Shown: positions 23,901 through 33,374, counted from the stretch's first letter. The stretch: 46,622 bases of DNA from Solirubrobacteraceae bacterium (GCA_016463765.1 JAEMQS010000031.1:1-46622); one strand, 5' to 3'. Notes: generated by a model from the letters alone, not told the origin. Program-made: numbers and translations.

Positions 23901-24208
23901 GCGGACGCCGCGAGGCTGCCGTCGGTGCCGCGGGTGATGTGCGTGACGGTCCCCCCGTTGCGGGCCGCCGCGTAGGCGTGACGCCCGTCCGGGCTCAGCG
24001 CGACGGCTGCCGCCCCGTCGAGCGCGGCGGGCCCGCAGCCCGCGAGGCCCGCGGCGGTCAGGCACCCGAGGCCCGCGGACGGCGGCGCCAGTGCGGTCGC
24101 GGCCCCCGCGTGGGCCGGCGCGCCGAGCAGGGCGACGATGCCCGTGGTGAGCAGCACGGAGACAGCACGGCGAGCTCGCCGCGGGGCGGTGACGGACGGA
24201 TCGGGCAT
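20903..24208 (-). CDS. Large secreted beta-propeller / Ig-like / RTX calcium-binding repeat protein
   Basis: Encodes 1101 residues. A signal peptide (about 10-35, ending AHAGA) precedes a propeller-like region (about 47-450). Six or so units there carry GAAGCxTETGxGGxCxDGRAL followed by AVAxSPDG and a strand, resembling lactonase-type propellers with a conserved Cys pair per unit. Next come a cadherin/Ig-like domain (about 450-535, CTDPDGDPLTLRLTSVP), a Pro linker and a domain of unknown type (about 555-650). The C-terminal 445 residues are two RTX blocks of GGxGxDxLxGG nonapeptides (about 657-910 and 960-1085) that should bind Ca2+ and fold outside the cell. Each block ends in a Cys-containing cap (DCGPGEDWAHVD, DCGPGRDRADVD). 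Adhesin or lectin-like binding is plausible; no enzyme motif seen. Confidence 0.85.
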   Translation of the reverse strand: MPDPSVTAPRRARRAVSVLLTTGIVALLGAPAHAGAATALAPPSAGLGCLTAAGLAGCGPAALDGAAAVALSPDGRHAYAAARNGGTVTHITRGTDGSLAASACLGAGGCAPASALSGATAVDVSRDGRLVAVAAPGADGVAVFLRDGATGALSQPAGAAGCATETGSGGTCFDGRALGGARDVAFSADGSRLYVAAATANGVAVLRTDPATGIVDQPAGAAGCFTETGTGGQCGNGSSLYEPTAVASLPVGGVLVATSGSRSVVRLPLNPGTGELSQAYGAAGCIRETGTYSCPDGRGLEGAADIAIAPDGASALVAASVSDAVTRITLGATLTQATGAAGCVSETGLGGQCLDGRALDGVAAVAIAPDGRTAYAAAQLSDALAVLDLGTAFAQAADTTGCVAERGGSCTARTGLDGARGVTVDAAGRPLTAADVSNTVLGFRHTRAPSCTGASAETTWEAAATVPVACTDPDGDPLTLRLTSVPRDSAVRLDGTHVTVTPRTGQETTVRVGVAASDGALSSPAVTVSVKITEPPPVPPKPVPPLPAALTAPVLGVDRRPLSPSRATTTLPTFCLPRLATSCSGTLELRSGTRALGHADATGPGSVALTLTPAALRALRTAEHASAIATTTFGVAAAQAPVAIALPVRSPRAGVSRMGGRRADRLRGGPRDDRLSGRESNDRLTGLGGDDRLVGGGGNDRLFGGAGHDDLSGSFGNDRLEGTAGDDILRGASGDDLLRGGDDADRLDGGTGNDRLDGGAGDDILDGFDGDDILRGGAGDDYLVESRFGDDKLLDGGPGDDYVDGNRGNDQLVQGGSGNDIVLGGPGSDTVEGGPGDDVVDGGAGEDPGVRGGSGDDVLIGGRGNDTLEGGPGDDVLYGSTGLDEFDCGPGEDWAHVDSETEARRAVGCEHIIRDDPTREGAYDPVALVANRGLARGGALATKRGSALGDVPHPDRPIGSGGDDELVGTETRDLVNGNDGDDLILGLGGNDDLDGGSGDDELRGGEGRDRLFGRFGDDTIHGEAGNDELEGGRGEDTLDGGPGNDKLNGGFDPDVLRGGTGDDHLVAVGGGIDIVDCGPGRDRADVDRNDVVRNCEDVRRH

Positions 24209-24481
24209 CGGGAGAGAACGCAGGCGCGCGGGCAGACCTGGCGGTTCCTCCCGTGGATCGGCTCTCGGCGGGGCGCATCGCAGCGCGCATGGACGAACGA
24301 CCCGTCGCGGGGGTGACCGGTTCCTCCGGATGGAGGTTTGGCGCAGATTCCGGGGGGAAGCCTCCATGAAACGCGCAGTGGCCCCTGTACGCCGCCCTGC
24401 GGTGACAGAGTGTCCATCTCGGGCAGTGGGCGGCTTGCCGTGCGCTGAACCCGATGCGCTCACCCAGCCGGAACGGACTCC
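24209..24481. other. 273-nt divergent intergenic region with an inverted repeat
   Basis: No gene fits. The clearest structure is ATGGAGG (24330-24336) with CCTCCAT (24361-24367), 24 nt apart, a possible hairpin or operator. On the RTX-gene strand two similar purine-rich strings (CCGGAGGAACCGG and GGGAGGAACCG) occur. I see no convincing -10/-35 pair or riboswitch. Confidence 0.4.
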
Positions 24482-25165
24482 TTGCCACCCAGATTTCGCC
24501 GACAGGCCCCTGCCGAGCCGTCCGGTCCGGACGGCCCACTGCGCGCCGCCATCACCGCCGCGGCGGGCTCGACCGCGCGGTTTCGCTACCGCAGCGCGGT
24601 GGCCGACCCGTTCTCCTCCGACGGCCCGCTGGCGGGGTGGGAGGACGTCGGCATGGTCGACGTCGCCGGTCAGATCGCCTGGTACCGCCGGGCCTGGAAG
24701 TCGCCCATGCGGGAGGAGACCGTCGGGATCCTGCGCCCCGACGGGATGCTCACGCTCGGCGCCGACGGCGGGGTGCGCGAGGTGCCCGGCGCGCTGCACC
24801 TGCTGAACGCCACGTCGAACCCGCTCGGGCTGCTGCGGCTGCTCGACCCGGAGTTCACGACCGCTGCGCCGTCCGGCCCGGGCCGCTGGCGCGTGCAGAT
24901 CGACGTCGCCGCGGCGCGCCGCGCACTGGGTGCCGCGTCGTTGGGCCCGTCGAGCAGCTCACGCGAACCGACCCTCGCCGCGACCGCCGAGGTCCGCGAC
25001 GGCCACCCGTCGGTCGTCGCCGCCCAGGTCGGCATCTGGGGTGAGCCGCAGGCGTGGGTCGCCGTGCGGTTCTTCGCCTGGGGGACGCCGGTGCCCGACG
25101 CGCTGGGAGAGGCCGCGGTGTCGGGGGCGGACTTCGACCGGTTGCGGTCGGCGCTGACGGTCTGA
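24482..25165 (+). CDS. Hypothetical protein
   Basis: Encodes 227 residues from a TTG at 24482; a GTG about 39 codons in is the alternative. No family recognised with confidence. The order of beta-strand-like segments (GSTARFRYRS, WEDVGMVDVAGQIAWYRR, EETVGILRPDGMLTLGADG, VREVPGALHLLN, GLLRLLDPEF, GRWRVQIDVAAARRAL, HPSVVAAQVGIWGEPQAWVAVRFFAWG) recalls the LolA/LppX-type half-barrel of actinobacterial lipoproteins, but no signal peptide or lipobox is present. It is therefore probably cytoplasmic. It runs convergent to tRNA-Arg and divergent from the RTX gene. Confidence 0.6.
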   Translation: MPPRFRRQAPAEPSGPDGPLRAAITAAAGSTARFRYRSAVADPFSSDGPLAGWEDVGMVDVAGQIAWYRRAWKSPMREETVGILRPDGMLTLGADGGVREVPGALHLLNATSNPLGLLRLLDPEFTTAAPSGPGRWRVQIDVAAARRALGAASLGPSSSSREPTLAATAEVRDGHPSVVAAQVGIWGEPQAWVAVRFFAWGTPVPDALGEAAVSGADFDRLRSALTV

Positions 25166-25173
25166 CGCGTCAC

Positions 25174-25246
25174 GCCCCGAGCAGGATTCGAACCTGCGGC
25201 CTTCCCCTTAGGAGGGGGACGCTCTATCCAGCTGAGCTATCGGGGC
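25174..25246 (-). tRNA. tRNA-Arg (anticodon CCU)
   Basis: A complete 73-nt cloverleaf: acceptor GCCCCGA/TCGGGGC, D arm GCTC/GAGC with AGCTGGATA loop, anticodon stem TCCCC/GGGGA with loop CTCCTAA giving anticodon CCT at positions 34-36, and T arm GCAGG/CCTGC with TTCGAAT. CCA is not encoded. It reads AGG codons, which are rare in so GC-rich a genome. Confidence 0.97.
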
Positions 25247-25368
25247 CTCGACGGGCAGGGTACCGACGCGCACGCGCCAGCTTCCGGTCGCGCGAACCGA
25301 TCCGGCGCGCGGTCTCGGAGCACACGGACGAACGAGGCAGTCCACGACCCGTCCACAGGAGTCTTCCC

Positions 25369-25947
25369 ATGTCCGTACGCGCAGTGCTCGTCGCTCTTCT
25401 CGCCACCGTCGCCGCCCTGGTGGCCGTCGCGCCCGCCAAGGCCGCTGATCCTCTCCCCGTCACCGGCGTCGACACCCGCCTGGCGCTCGACCCGGGTGCC
25501 GCGGCGGCGCTGACGTCGCTCGGCGTCCAGGTGCGCCCGTCGACCTCCGCCACGGTCGACGAGACCGGCCGCATCGTCTTCCCCGTCACGGGCGGCGAGC
25601 TCACCCCGGAGCTGCAGGGCAAGGTCACGCACTCGGGCGGCCTGTTCCTGCGCAAGGGTCGCTTCGGCCTGCCGATCAACGTGCAGCGCTTCACGATCGA
25701 CCTCACGGGCGGCGTGCCGAAGCTCAACGCCGAGCTGCGCTACGTCGGCCTGCGGTTCGACCTCGCCACGCTGACCAACGTCTCCGTCGCCCCCGGTGCG
25801 GGCGGCGCCACCGTCGTCACCGCGGACGTCGAGCTCACCGGGTTCGCCGCCAGCGTCCTGAACCTCGCGTTCCAGACGAAGGCGCTGGGCGCCGGCTTCA
25901 AGCTCGGCACCGCGACCGCGACGGTCACGCTCGGCGCGGCGTCCTAG
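25369..25947 (+). CDS. Secreted HtaA-like domain protein
   Basis: Encodes 192 residues. A clean signal peptide (about 1-25, ending AKA) precedes one domain of about 165 residues: TGRIVFPVTGGELTPELQGKVTHSGGLFLRKG, with the gG...G.v.HSGGL core of HtaA domains, and then repeated strands (INVQRFTIDLTGG, AELRYVGLRFDLATL, VVTADVELTGFAASVLN). HtaA in Corynebacterium binds haem, but the Tyr/His ligands cannot be confirmed here, so only the fold is suggested. A good AGGAG precedes the ATG. Small stand-alone versions like this are common in Solirubrobacterales by my recollection. It ends at a hairpin shared with the convergent flavoprotein. Confidence 0.65.
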   Translation: MSVRAVLVALLATVAALVAVAPAKAADPLPVTGVDTRLALDPGAAAALTSLGVQVRPSTSATVDETGRIVFPVTGGELTPELQGKVTHSGGLFLRKGRFGLPINVQRFTIDLTGGVPKLNAELRYVGLRFDLATLTNVSVAPGAGGATVVTADVELTGFAASVLNLAFQTKALGAGFKLGTATATVTLGAAS

Positions 25948-25965
25948 GGAACGCCGCGGCCACAC

Positions 25966-25997
25966 GCGCCCGTCCCGCCGGCGTGCGGGGCGGGCGC
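25966..25997. terminator. Bidirectional terminator-like hairpin
   Basis: GCGCCCGTCCCGC (25966-25978) pairs with GCGGGGCGGGCGC (25985-25997) with 12 Watson-Crick pairs plus one T·G, loop 6 nt. GGCC/GGCC outside adds four more pairs. It lies between two convergent stop codons. Confidence 0.65.
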
Positions 25998-26006
25998 GGC
26001 CGAGCG

Positions 26007-27683
26007 TCAGCCCGACAGGACCTCGTGGGCGAAGCGCACGGCCATCGAGCCGTCGCCGACCGCGGCGGCCACGCGCTTGGTCGATCCGCTCCGCACGTCG
26101 CCCGCGGCGAACACGCCCTCGCGCGTCGTCTCCAGCAGGTGCGGCTCGCGGTCGGAGATCGCCCACCGCGGCCCGCCGCCGTTCGAGGACAGCGCGTCCA
26201 TCCCCGCTGACAGGAACCCGCGGTCGTCGGTCGCGAGCATGCCGCGCACCATCTCGCTGCACGGCTCGGCGCCGATCATGAGGAACGCGGCGCTCGCGGG
26301 GATCGTCTCCTCGCCGCCGTCCCGGTGCCGGACCCGCACGCCGGACAGGCCGGTCTCGCCCTCGAACCCCGCGATCTCGCACGACGTGACGATGCGGACG
26401 TTCGGCCGGTGCTCGAGCCGGTCGATGAGGTACTGCGACATCGTCGCCTCGAGGCCGTCGCGCCGCACGACGACGGTGACCGACTGCGCGTGCGTCGCCA
26501 GGTGGCCCGCCGCCTGCCCGGCGGAGTTGCCGCCGCCGACGACGACCACGTCCTCGCCGCGGCACCGCGCCGCGTCGGACCGTGACGCCGCGTAGTACAC
26601 GCCCGCCCCTTCGAAGCGCTCCAGGTTCTCGGCCTGCAGGCGCCGCCACCGCGCACCGGTCGCGACGAGCAGCGATCGCGCGAGGACGTGCTGGCCGTCC
26701 TCGAGGTCGACGCGCAGCAGCCCGTCCGGGCCGTCGACGACCTCGACGGCGGGGTGGAAGCTCGAGAACCGCGCGTCGAACCGCCGCGCCTGCAACGTCG
26801 CGCGGCGCGTCAGCTCCTCCCCGGAGACGCCGGTCGGGAAGCCGAGGTAGTTCTCGATCCGCATGCTCGTGCCCGCCTGCCCGCCCGGGCCCCACGACTC
26901 GGCCACGAACGTCGACAGGCCCTCGCTGCCGCCGTAGACCGCCGCGGCGAGACCCGCCGGACCGGCGCCCAGGATCACCAGGTCGAACCGGTCGCCGTCG
27001 ACCTCCGCGCGCAGCCCCAGCTCGCGCGCGACCTGCGCCGAGGACGGGTTGCGCAGCACCGTGTCGTTGCGGATGAGCACCGGCGTGGCGGTGCGGTCGA
27101 GCCCGACGCTGTCGAGCAGCACGTCGCTCTCCGGGTCGTTCGCGGTGTCGTACCACTTGACCGGCAGGAGGTTGCGCTCGAGCAGGTCACGGACCTCGAA
27201 CGCGCGTCGCGAGCTGCGGTCGGCGATGAGCCGCAGGACCCCGTGGCCCTCCTGCTCCAGCCACTCGCGCCGCGCGCTCAGCGTCTGCAGGACCATCTCG
27301 GAGAACTCCGGCCACTCGGCCAGCATCTTGCGCAGCTTCGGCCGCGGGAAGACGATGAGCTCGCTCTCCTCGGCGGCGATGCACGCGACGACCGTCGGCT
27401 CCCCGGTGAACATCGCGATGTCGCCCAGGAACGTCGGGACCTCCACGCGGGAGAACCACACCTCGGCGTCGGGCCGGCGGTCGACGAAGTCCACCACGCC
27501 GGAGATGAGGACGTAGAACGGCGCGTCGCGCACACCCTGCTCGAACAGCACCTCGCCGGGCTGGGCGGTCATCACCCGGCCGAGCTTGCGGAACTTCTGC
27601 AGCTTCGCCTCGGAGAGGCGGGGGAACATGACGTCGTCGGCGGTGTCGGTGAACCGCTCGGCGCGGACGCGGGGCGCGGGCAT
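26007..27683 (-). CDS. Cyclic-nucleotide-binding domain fused to a thioredoxin-reductase-like flavoprotein
   Basis: Encodes 558 residues. A CRP-type cyclic-nucleotide-binding domain (about 20-140; PGEVLFEQGVRDAPFYVLISGVV, FLGDIAMFTGEPTVVAC) is followed by a thioredoxin-fold-like segment (about 160-225, VKWYDTANDPESD..TPVLIRNDTVLRNPSS). A TrxR-like module follows, with FAD site LVILGAGPAGLAAAVYGGSEG (236-255), NAD(P)H site VVVVGGGNSAGQAAGHLA (379-396) and C-terminal GVFAAGDVRSGSTKRVAAAVGDGS. The redox CxxC of true thioredoxin reductases is absent: YYAASRSDAARC (363-374) stands in its place with one Cys. Electrons must therefore leave by another route. It lies 9 nt after the oppF-like gene, apparently in the same operon. 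Similar three-part fusions are known in actinobacteria, their ligand unknown. Confidence 0.88.
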   Translation of the reverse strand: MPAPRVRAERFTDTADDVMFPRLSEAKLQKFRKLGRVMTAQPGEVLFEQGVRDAPFYVLISGVVDFVDRRPDAEVWFSRVEVPTFLGDIAMFTGEPTVVACIAAEESELIVFPRPKLRKMLAEWPEFSEMVLQTLSARREWLEQEGHGVLRLIADRSSRRAFEVRDLLERNLLPVKWYDTANDPESDVLLDSVGLDRTATPVLIRNDTVLRNPSSAQVARELGLRAEVDGDRFDLVILGAGPAGLAAAVYGGSEGLSTFVAESWGPGGQAGTSMRIENYLGFPTGVSGEELTRRATLQARRFDARFSSFHPAVEVVDGPDGLLRVDLEDGQHVLARSLLVATGARWRRLQAENLERFEGAGVYYAASRSDAARCRGEDVVVVGGGNSAGQAAGHLATHAQSVTVVVRRDGLEATMSQYLIDRLEHRPNVRIVTSCEIAGFEGETGLSGVRVRHRDGGEETIPASAAFLMIGAEPCSEMVRGMLATDDRGFLSAGMDALSSNGGGPRWAISDREPHLLETTREGVFAAGDVRSGSTKRVAAAVGDGSMAVRFAHEVLSG

Positions 27684-27692
27684 GCTCCGACG

Positions 27693-28747
27693 TTAGCGCG
27701 CCACCTCGGGCATCGAATCGCCCGCCGCCTCGGGGCTCGCCGCCGACCGCTGCGCCCCGGCCACGTCCTCCGACGAGACGTGCAGCGGGTAGTGGCACGC
27801 CGCCTCGTGACCACCTTCGTATCGCGTCAGTTGCGGCACCTCGGTGCGGCAGCGGTCCTGCGCACGCGGGCACCGCGGGTGGAACACGCACCCCGACGGC
27901 GGGTCGATCGGTGACGGCGGCTCGCCCTGCACCGGCACGCGCTTCCGGCGCGCGGCCTGTGGGTCGGGCACCGGGATGGCCTGGAGCAGCGCGTCGGTGT
28001 ACGGGTGGATCGGCCGGGTGTAGAGCTCCTCGGACGGCGAGACCTCCACGATCCGGCCCAGGTACATGACGGCGATCCGGTCGGAGACGTGCCGCACCAC
28101 CGCGAGGTCGTGGGCGACGAAGAGGTAGCTCAGGCCGAGCTCGTCCTGGAGGTCGTCGAGGAGGTTGACGATCTGCGCCTGGATGGACACGTCGAGCGCG
28201 CTGACCGGCTCGTCGAGCACCACGAGCTTCGGCTGCACGGCCAGCGCACGGGCGATCCCGATGCGCTGGCGCTGCCCGCCGCTGAACTCGTGCGGGTAGC
28301 GCGCGGCGGCGGACGCCGGCAGGCCGACGAGCTCCAGCAGCTCCCCGACTCGCGCGCGGCGGGCCGGCTTGCCGACGCCCTGCCGGGCCAGCGGCGCGCC
28401 CACGCTGGTCCCGATCGACCGGCGCGGGTTCAGCGACGCGTACGGGTCCTGGAAGACGAGCTGCGCGTCGCGGCGCAGCGGCCGCAGCGCGCGCCGCTTC
28501 GCCGTCGTGATGTCGGTGCCGTCGAACGCGATCCGGCCGCCGGTCGGCTTGAGCAGCCGCAGCACGGTGCGGGCCAGGGTCGTCTTGCCGCACCCCGATT
28601 CACCGACCAGGCCCAGTGTCTCGCCGGTGGCCAGCGAGAACGTCACGTCGTCGACCGCCTGCACGTGGCCGACGGTCCGGTCGACCAGCAGGCCCGTGCG
28701 CAGCGGGAACCACTGGCGGACGTGCTCGACCTCGAGCAGCGGCGCGC

Positions 28748-28751
<4 letters not shown>
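27693..28751 (-). CDS. Peptide ABC transporter ATP-binding protein (OppF/DppF-like)
   Basis: Encodes 352 residues. ABC ATPase with Walker [17 protein letters not shown] (50-57 core), Q-loop [16 protein letters not shown], signature [14 protein letters not shown], Walker B LVVLDEP and switch HDLAVV. The C-terminal oligopeptide-transporter extension has [14 protein letters not shown], the four-Cys pattern found in Opp/Dpp ATPases that can bind an iron-sulfur cluster. It powers import with OppD on the cytoplasmic face. The GTG start overlaps the oppD stop in GTGA. Confidence 0.93.
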
Positions 28752-29778
<1,027 letters not shown>

Positions 29779-29782
<4 letters not shown>

Positions 29783-30732
29783 GACAGCCGCACCCGCGGG
29801 TCGAGCGCCGCGTACGCGATGTCCACCAGCGTGTTCACCACGACGATGACGACGGCGCCGAGCATCGTCACGGCCATGACCGGCGGGACGTCGAGCTGCC
29901 CCACCGAGTCGGCGTAGTACGAGCCGATGCCCTGGATGTCGAAGACGGTCTCGGTGAGGATCGCGCCGCCCGTCACGACGAGGGCGAAGTCCAGGCCCCA
30001 CAGCGTCACGATCGGCGCGAGCGACGTGCGCAGGACGTGGTGCGTGACGACGCGCCGTTCGCTCAGCCCCTTCGCGCGGGCGGTGCGGACGAAGTCCTCG
30101 TCGAGCGTGTCGAGGATCGTGCTGCGCAGCACGCGGGAGTACACGCCGATGAACAGGATCGACAGCACGGTCCACGGCATGAACAGGTGGTACGCCCACT
30201 CCCACAGCCCGCCCTCGGAGATCGGGACGTAGCCGCCGTTGGGGAACCAGCCGAGCTTGTAGCCGAGGTAGTGGTTGACGAGCGCGCCGAGCCAGAACAC
30301 CGGCACGCTGATCCCGATGATGGCCAGGACGTTGATCGCGAAGTCCGCCTTGCTGCCGGCCCGGAGTGCGCTGTACACGCCGAGCGCGACGCCCGCGACG
30401 AGCCACAGGATCGCCGCCCCGATCGCGAGCGAGACGGTGCGCGGGAGACCCGCCTTCAGCTCGTCGTAGACCGGTCGCTGCTGGTTGTAGCTGATGAAGT
30501 TCTTCCCGGTCAGGAGCTTCTCCATCGTCTTGACGTACTGCGTCAGGACCGACTGGTCGAAGCCCCACTCGCGCCGGATCGCCTCGATCTGCTGCGGCGT
30601 CGACTGCTTGCCCGCCATCCGGTTCTCGGGCGCCCCGTTGGGGATGACGTTGAAGATCGCGAAGACGATCACGGACACGGCGAACAGGACGAGGAGCATC
30701 CCGAGCAGCCGGCGGATGATGAAGCGGGCCAT
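29779..30732 (-). CDS. Peptide ABC transporter permease (OppB/DppB-like)
   Basis: Encodes 317 residues with six TM helices. The first helix (about 9-29) is followed by a long extracytoplasmic loop holding FISYNQQRPVYDELKAGLPRTVSLAI, typical of OppB. The EAA loop that docks on the ATPase is FVRTARAKGLSERRVVTHHVLRTSLAPIV (around residue 210), and the C-terminal helix ends DPRVRLS. It starts 3 nt after the oppC stop and overlaps oppD by 4 bp. It forms the transmembrane channel with the OppC-like permease. Confidence 0.94.
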
Positions 30733-30735
30733 GGC

Positions 30736-31620
30736 CTACTGCTCCAGCCGCACCCGGGCGCGGGGGTTGATCGCCTCGCGCACCGCCTCGCCGACGACGT
30801 TCAGGGACAGCACCGACAGCACGAGCATCACGCCGGGCGCGATCGTCAGCGCGGGCTGCGTGATGAGGACCTTGATCCCGCTGCCGATCATGAGCCCCCA
30901 GGACGGCGCTGGCTCCTGCACGCCGGCGCCGAGGAACGACAGCGCCGCCTCGAGCAGCACGGCGTTGGCCACCAGCAGCGGGAAGAACACGAGGACGGTC
31001 GTGAGGATGTTCGGGAGGATCTCGCTGACCATGATCCGCGGGCCGCTGGCGCCCTGGGCGCGCGCGGCCTCGACGAACTCCTGCTCGCGCAGGCGCAGCA
31101 CCTCGCCGCGCAGCGGGCGGGCGAGGTAGACGACGCTCACCACGCCGATGATCAGCGCCGGGATCCACAGCGACCCGCCGCGGATCTCCAGCGGGCCGAT
31201 CTTCAGCCCGCCGAGCGTCAGCGCGACGCCGAGCGCGACGCCCAGCAGCAGCACCGGCACCGCCCACAGGACGTCCATCGCCCGGGAGATGACCCAGTCT
31301 GTGGCGCCGCGGTAGTAGCCGGCCAGCAGGCCCAGCGCGATCCCAAGCAGCGTGGTGATGAGCGCCGCCGTCAGGCCGATGAACAGGGAGTTGCGCGCCG
31401 CGTAGAGCAGGCGCACGGCGACGTCCCGGCCGTTGGCGTCGGCGCCGAGCAGGTACTCGCGCTGCCAGGTCGGACCGACCGGGATCCCGTCGAGGCTGAC
31501 GACGTCGCGCGTCTCACCGTCGACGACGATCTTGCCCGTGAGGTTGTTGCGCTCCGGGGTCGTGTTCGCCACGTGCTCGGCGTACAGCGGCGCGCCGGCC
31601 GCCAGCGCGACGATCGCCAC
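30736..31620 (-). CDS. Peptide ABC transporter permease (OppC/DppC-like), start uncertain
   Basis: Encodes at least 294 residues from a GTG at 31620. Later parts are standard: HPLGAD-like loop YLLGADANGRDVAVRLLYAARNSL, EAA loop FVEAARAQGASGPRIMVSEILPNI, and a C-terminal GEAVREAINPRARVRLEQ. The GTG falls in the middle of the first TM helix. In the same frame upstream the sequence reads SPWRLAWRRLRRNRTAIAF, the usual OppC N-terminus, back to about 31707, but no ATG, GTG or TTG lies there. A strong AAGGAG (31719-31724) ends at the binding-protein stop. The true start is therefore probably non-canonical (CTG 31677 is a candidate) or the sequence has an error. Confidence 0.85.
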   Translation of the reverse strand: MAIVALAAGAPLYAEHVANTTPERNNLTGKIVVDGETRDVVSLDGIPVGPTWQREYLLGADANGRDVAVRLLYAARNSLFIGLTAALITTLLGIALGLLAGYYRGATDWVISRAMDVLWAVPVLLLGVALGVALTLGGLKIGPLEIRGGSLWIPALIIGVVSVVYLARPLRGEVLRLREQEFVEAARAQGASGPRIMVSEILPNILTTVLVFFPLLVANAVLLEAALSFLGAGVQEPAPSWGLMIGSGIKVLITQPALTIAPGVMLVLSVLSLNVVGEAVREAINPRARVRLEQ

Positions 31621-31715
31621 GAACAGGAGCGTGAACGCGATCGCCGTGCGGTTGCGGCGCAGCCGCCGCCAGGCCAGCCGCCACGGCGACTGGCCCGGGG
31701 ACGCGACGGGTGCGG

Positions 31716-33374
31716 CTACTCCTTCAGCGCGAATGTCGAGAAGTCCGCGAGGAACAGCGGATGCCAGACGATGTCGTCGAACGCCATCCGGTCGGAGGTC
31801 ACCAGGGTCAGCTTGCGGTTGCCGTACGGGGCGATGTACGCCTCCTCGACCACCCGCTTGTCGAGCGCCGCGTACTGCGACGCCACCGCCGCGAGGTCGG
31901 GGTTCTGGCCGATCTCCGCGAGCGTGTCGTTGATCTCGGGATCGTCGACGTTGGAGAAGTTGACGTTGTTCGTCGGCTGGATGGAGTTGCCGTCCATGAG
32001 GAACAGGAAGTTCGCCGGGTGCGGGAAGTCCCCGAACCAGTTGGTGAACCCGGCCTGCGCCTTCGTCTTCTCGTTGCCGATCGTGGAGAAGTACACCTCA
32101 CCCGAGACGATCCGCGGCTTCGCGTCGAGGCCGATCGCGCTGAGCTGGTCGGCGAACGCGGTGGTGACCTCGCGGGTCTCGTCCTCGTCGTTGCCCCAGA
32201 CCGTGACCTTCGCGCCCTCGGCGCCGGCGTCCTTGATGAGCTGCCGGGCCTTGGCAAGGTCGGGCTCGGCGTTCGGGTCACCGTACGGGCAGGGCTCGAG
32301 CTTCTCGTAGCCCTGCATCTCCGGCGGCAGGAAGTTGCAGCTCGGCGCGAGCAGGCCGCTGAACAGGCGCGCCAGCGCGGGCTTGTTCAGGCCGTAGTTC
32401 ACCGCCTGGCGGACCTCCTTCTTGTCGAAGGGCGCCTCGCGGGTGTTCAGGAACATGAAGTACGTCGACAGCGTCGTGTGCTCGGAGAACCGGTCCTTCG
32501 CGGCGGTGCGGATCTCGCGCAGCTGCTCGCCGATGGGCGGGTCGACGATGTAGTCGACCTTGTTGTCGAGGATGTCCTGGCCCTGACGGCGGGCCTCCTT
32601 GACAACGGTCACCTCGAGCGTGTCGAGCTTCGCCGCAGGGACGCCTTCGATCTCCGGGAACTCGGCGTTCTTCGCCATCGTGAAGCCGCGCGTGCCGTCG
32701 ACCTCGGTGATCTTGAAGGCGCCGACACCCGGCGGGGGGTTCTTCGTCTGGTTGCTGAACGGCGTGTCCGACGGCACCGGCGCGGCGAACAGCATCGACA
32801 GCGCGAACGGGAACGTGCCGTCCGGCTCGACGAGCTTGTACGTGATCTCGCCGGTCGCGTCGTCGGTCTCGATCCCGGAGATGTCGGCGCTCGCCTTGCC
32901 GGCCTCGAGGTAGTCCTCGGCGCCCTCGATGCCCTGGAAGAAGCCGGACCCGCCGGATTCGAGGTTCAGGACCCGCTTGATGGCGTGCTCGGCGTCGGAG
33001 GCCTTGACCTGCGTGCCGTCGCTGTAGGTCAGGCCGTCACGCAGCTTCAGCGTGTAGGTCTTCCCGTCGTCGGAGACCTCGGGCAGTGCCTCGGCGAGAC
33101 CCGGGATGAGCTTCGCGCCCTCGACGCCCTCGACGTGCGCGTAGGTCACCAGCGGCGTGTAGACCGTCCACATCGCCTGCCAGCCCTCGGCCGTGTACGT
33201 CAGGGCCGGATCGAGGTAGTCCGGGAACGACGTGTAGTACGCCGTCGCCGTTCCGCCTGTCTTCCCCGCGGTGTCACCCCCGCTGTCCTCGGAGTCGTCG
33301 CCGCCGCATCCGGCCAGGCCGAGGAGGGCGGCGGCAGCCAGCGTGCTGGCGAGCCGTAGGGGGGTCCGTCGCAT
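31716..33374 (-). CDS. Peptide ABC transporter substrate-binding lipoprotein (SBP family 5)
   Basis: Encodes 552 residues. The signal peptide ends in lipobox LAGC (Cys23), followed by an acidic Gly/Asp/Ser linker. The mature protein has the family-5 outline: YLDPALTYTAEGWQAMWTVYTPLVTY (N-terminal lobe), GKTYTLKLRDGLTYSDGTQVKASDAEHAIKRVL as the hallmark loading region, then FLNTREAPFDKKEVRQAVNYGLNKPAL in the C-terminal lobe. It captures oligopeptides or similar solutes outside the cell for the permease encoded just downstream. A good AAGGAG lies about 10 nt before the ATG. First gene of the oppA-C-B-D-F operon. Confidence 0.94.
   Translation of the reverse strand: MRRTPLRLASTLAAAALLGLAGCGGDDSEDSGGDTAGKTGGTATAYYTSFPDYLDPALTYTAEGWQAMWTVYTPLVTYAHVEGVEGAKLIPGLAEALPEVSDDGKTYTLKLRDGLTYSDGTQVKASDAEHAIKRVLNLESGGSGFFQGIEGAEDYLEAGKASADISGIETDDATGEITYKLVEPDGTFPFALSMLFAAPVPSDTPFSNQTKNPPPGVGAFKITEVDGTRGFTMAKNAEFPEIEGVPAAKLDTLEVTVVKEARRQGQDILDNKVDYIVDPPIGEQLREIRTAAKDRFSEHTTLSTYFMFLNTREAPFDKKEVRQAVNYGLNKPALARLFSGLLAPSCNFLPPEMQGYEKLEPCPYGDPNAEPDLAKARQLIKDAGAEGAKVTVWGNDEDETREVTTAFADQLSAIGLDAKPRIVSGEVYFSTIGNEKTKAQAGFTNWFGDFPHPANFLFLMDGNSIQPTNNVNFSNVDDPEINDTLAEIGQNPDLAAVASQYAALDKRVVEEAYIAPYGNRKLTLVTSDRMAFDDIVWHPLFLADFSTFALKE

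Noticed and set aside
20906..24316. A very long open frame antisense to the RTX protein gene (over 1100 codons)
   Set aside because: The opposite frame encodes a signal peptide, propeller units and RTX repeats with clear motifs. The antisense product is a compositional shadow of GC-rich codons (Val/Ala/Arg-rich, no domain).
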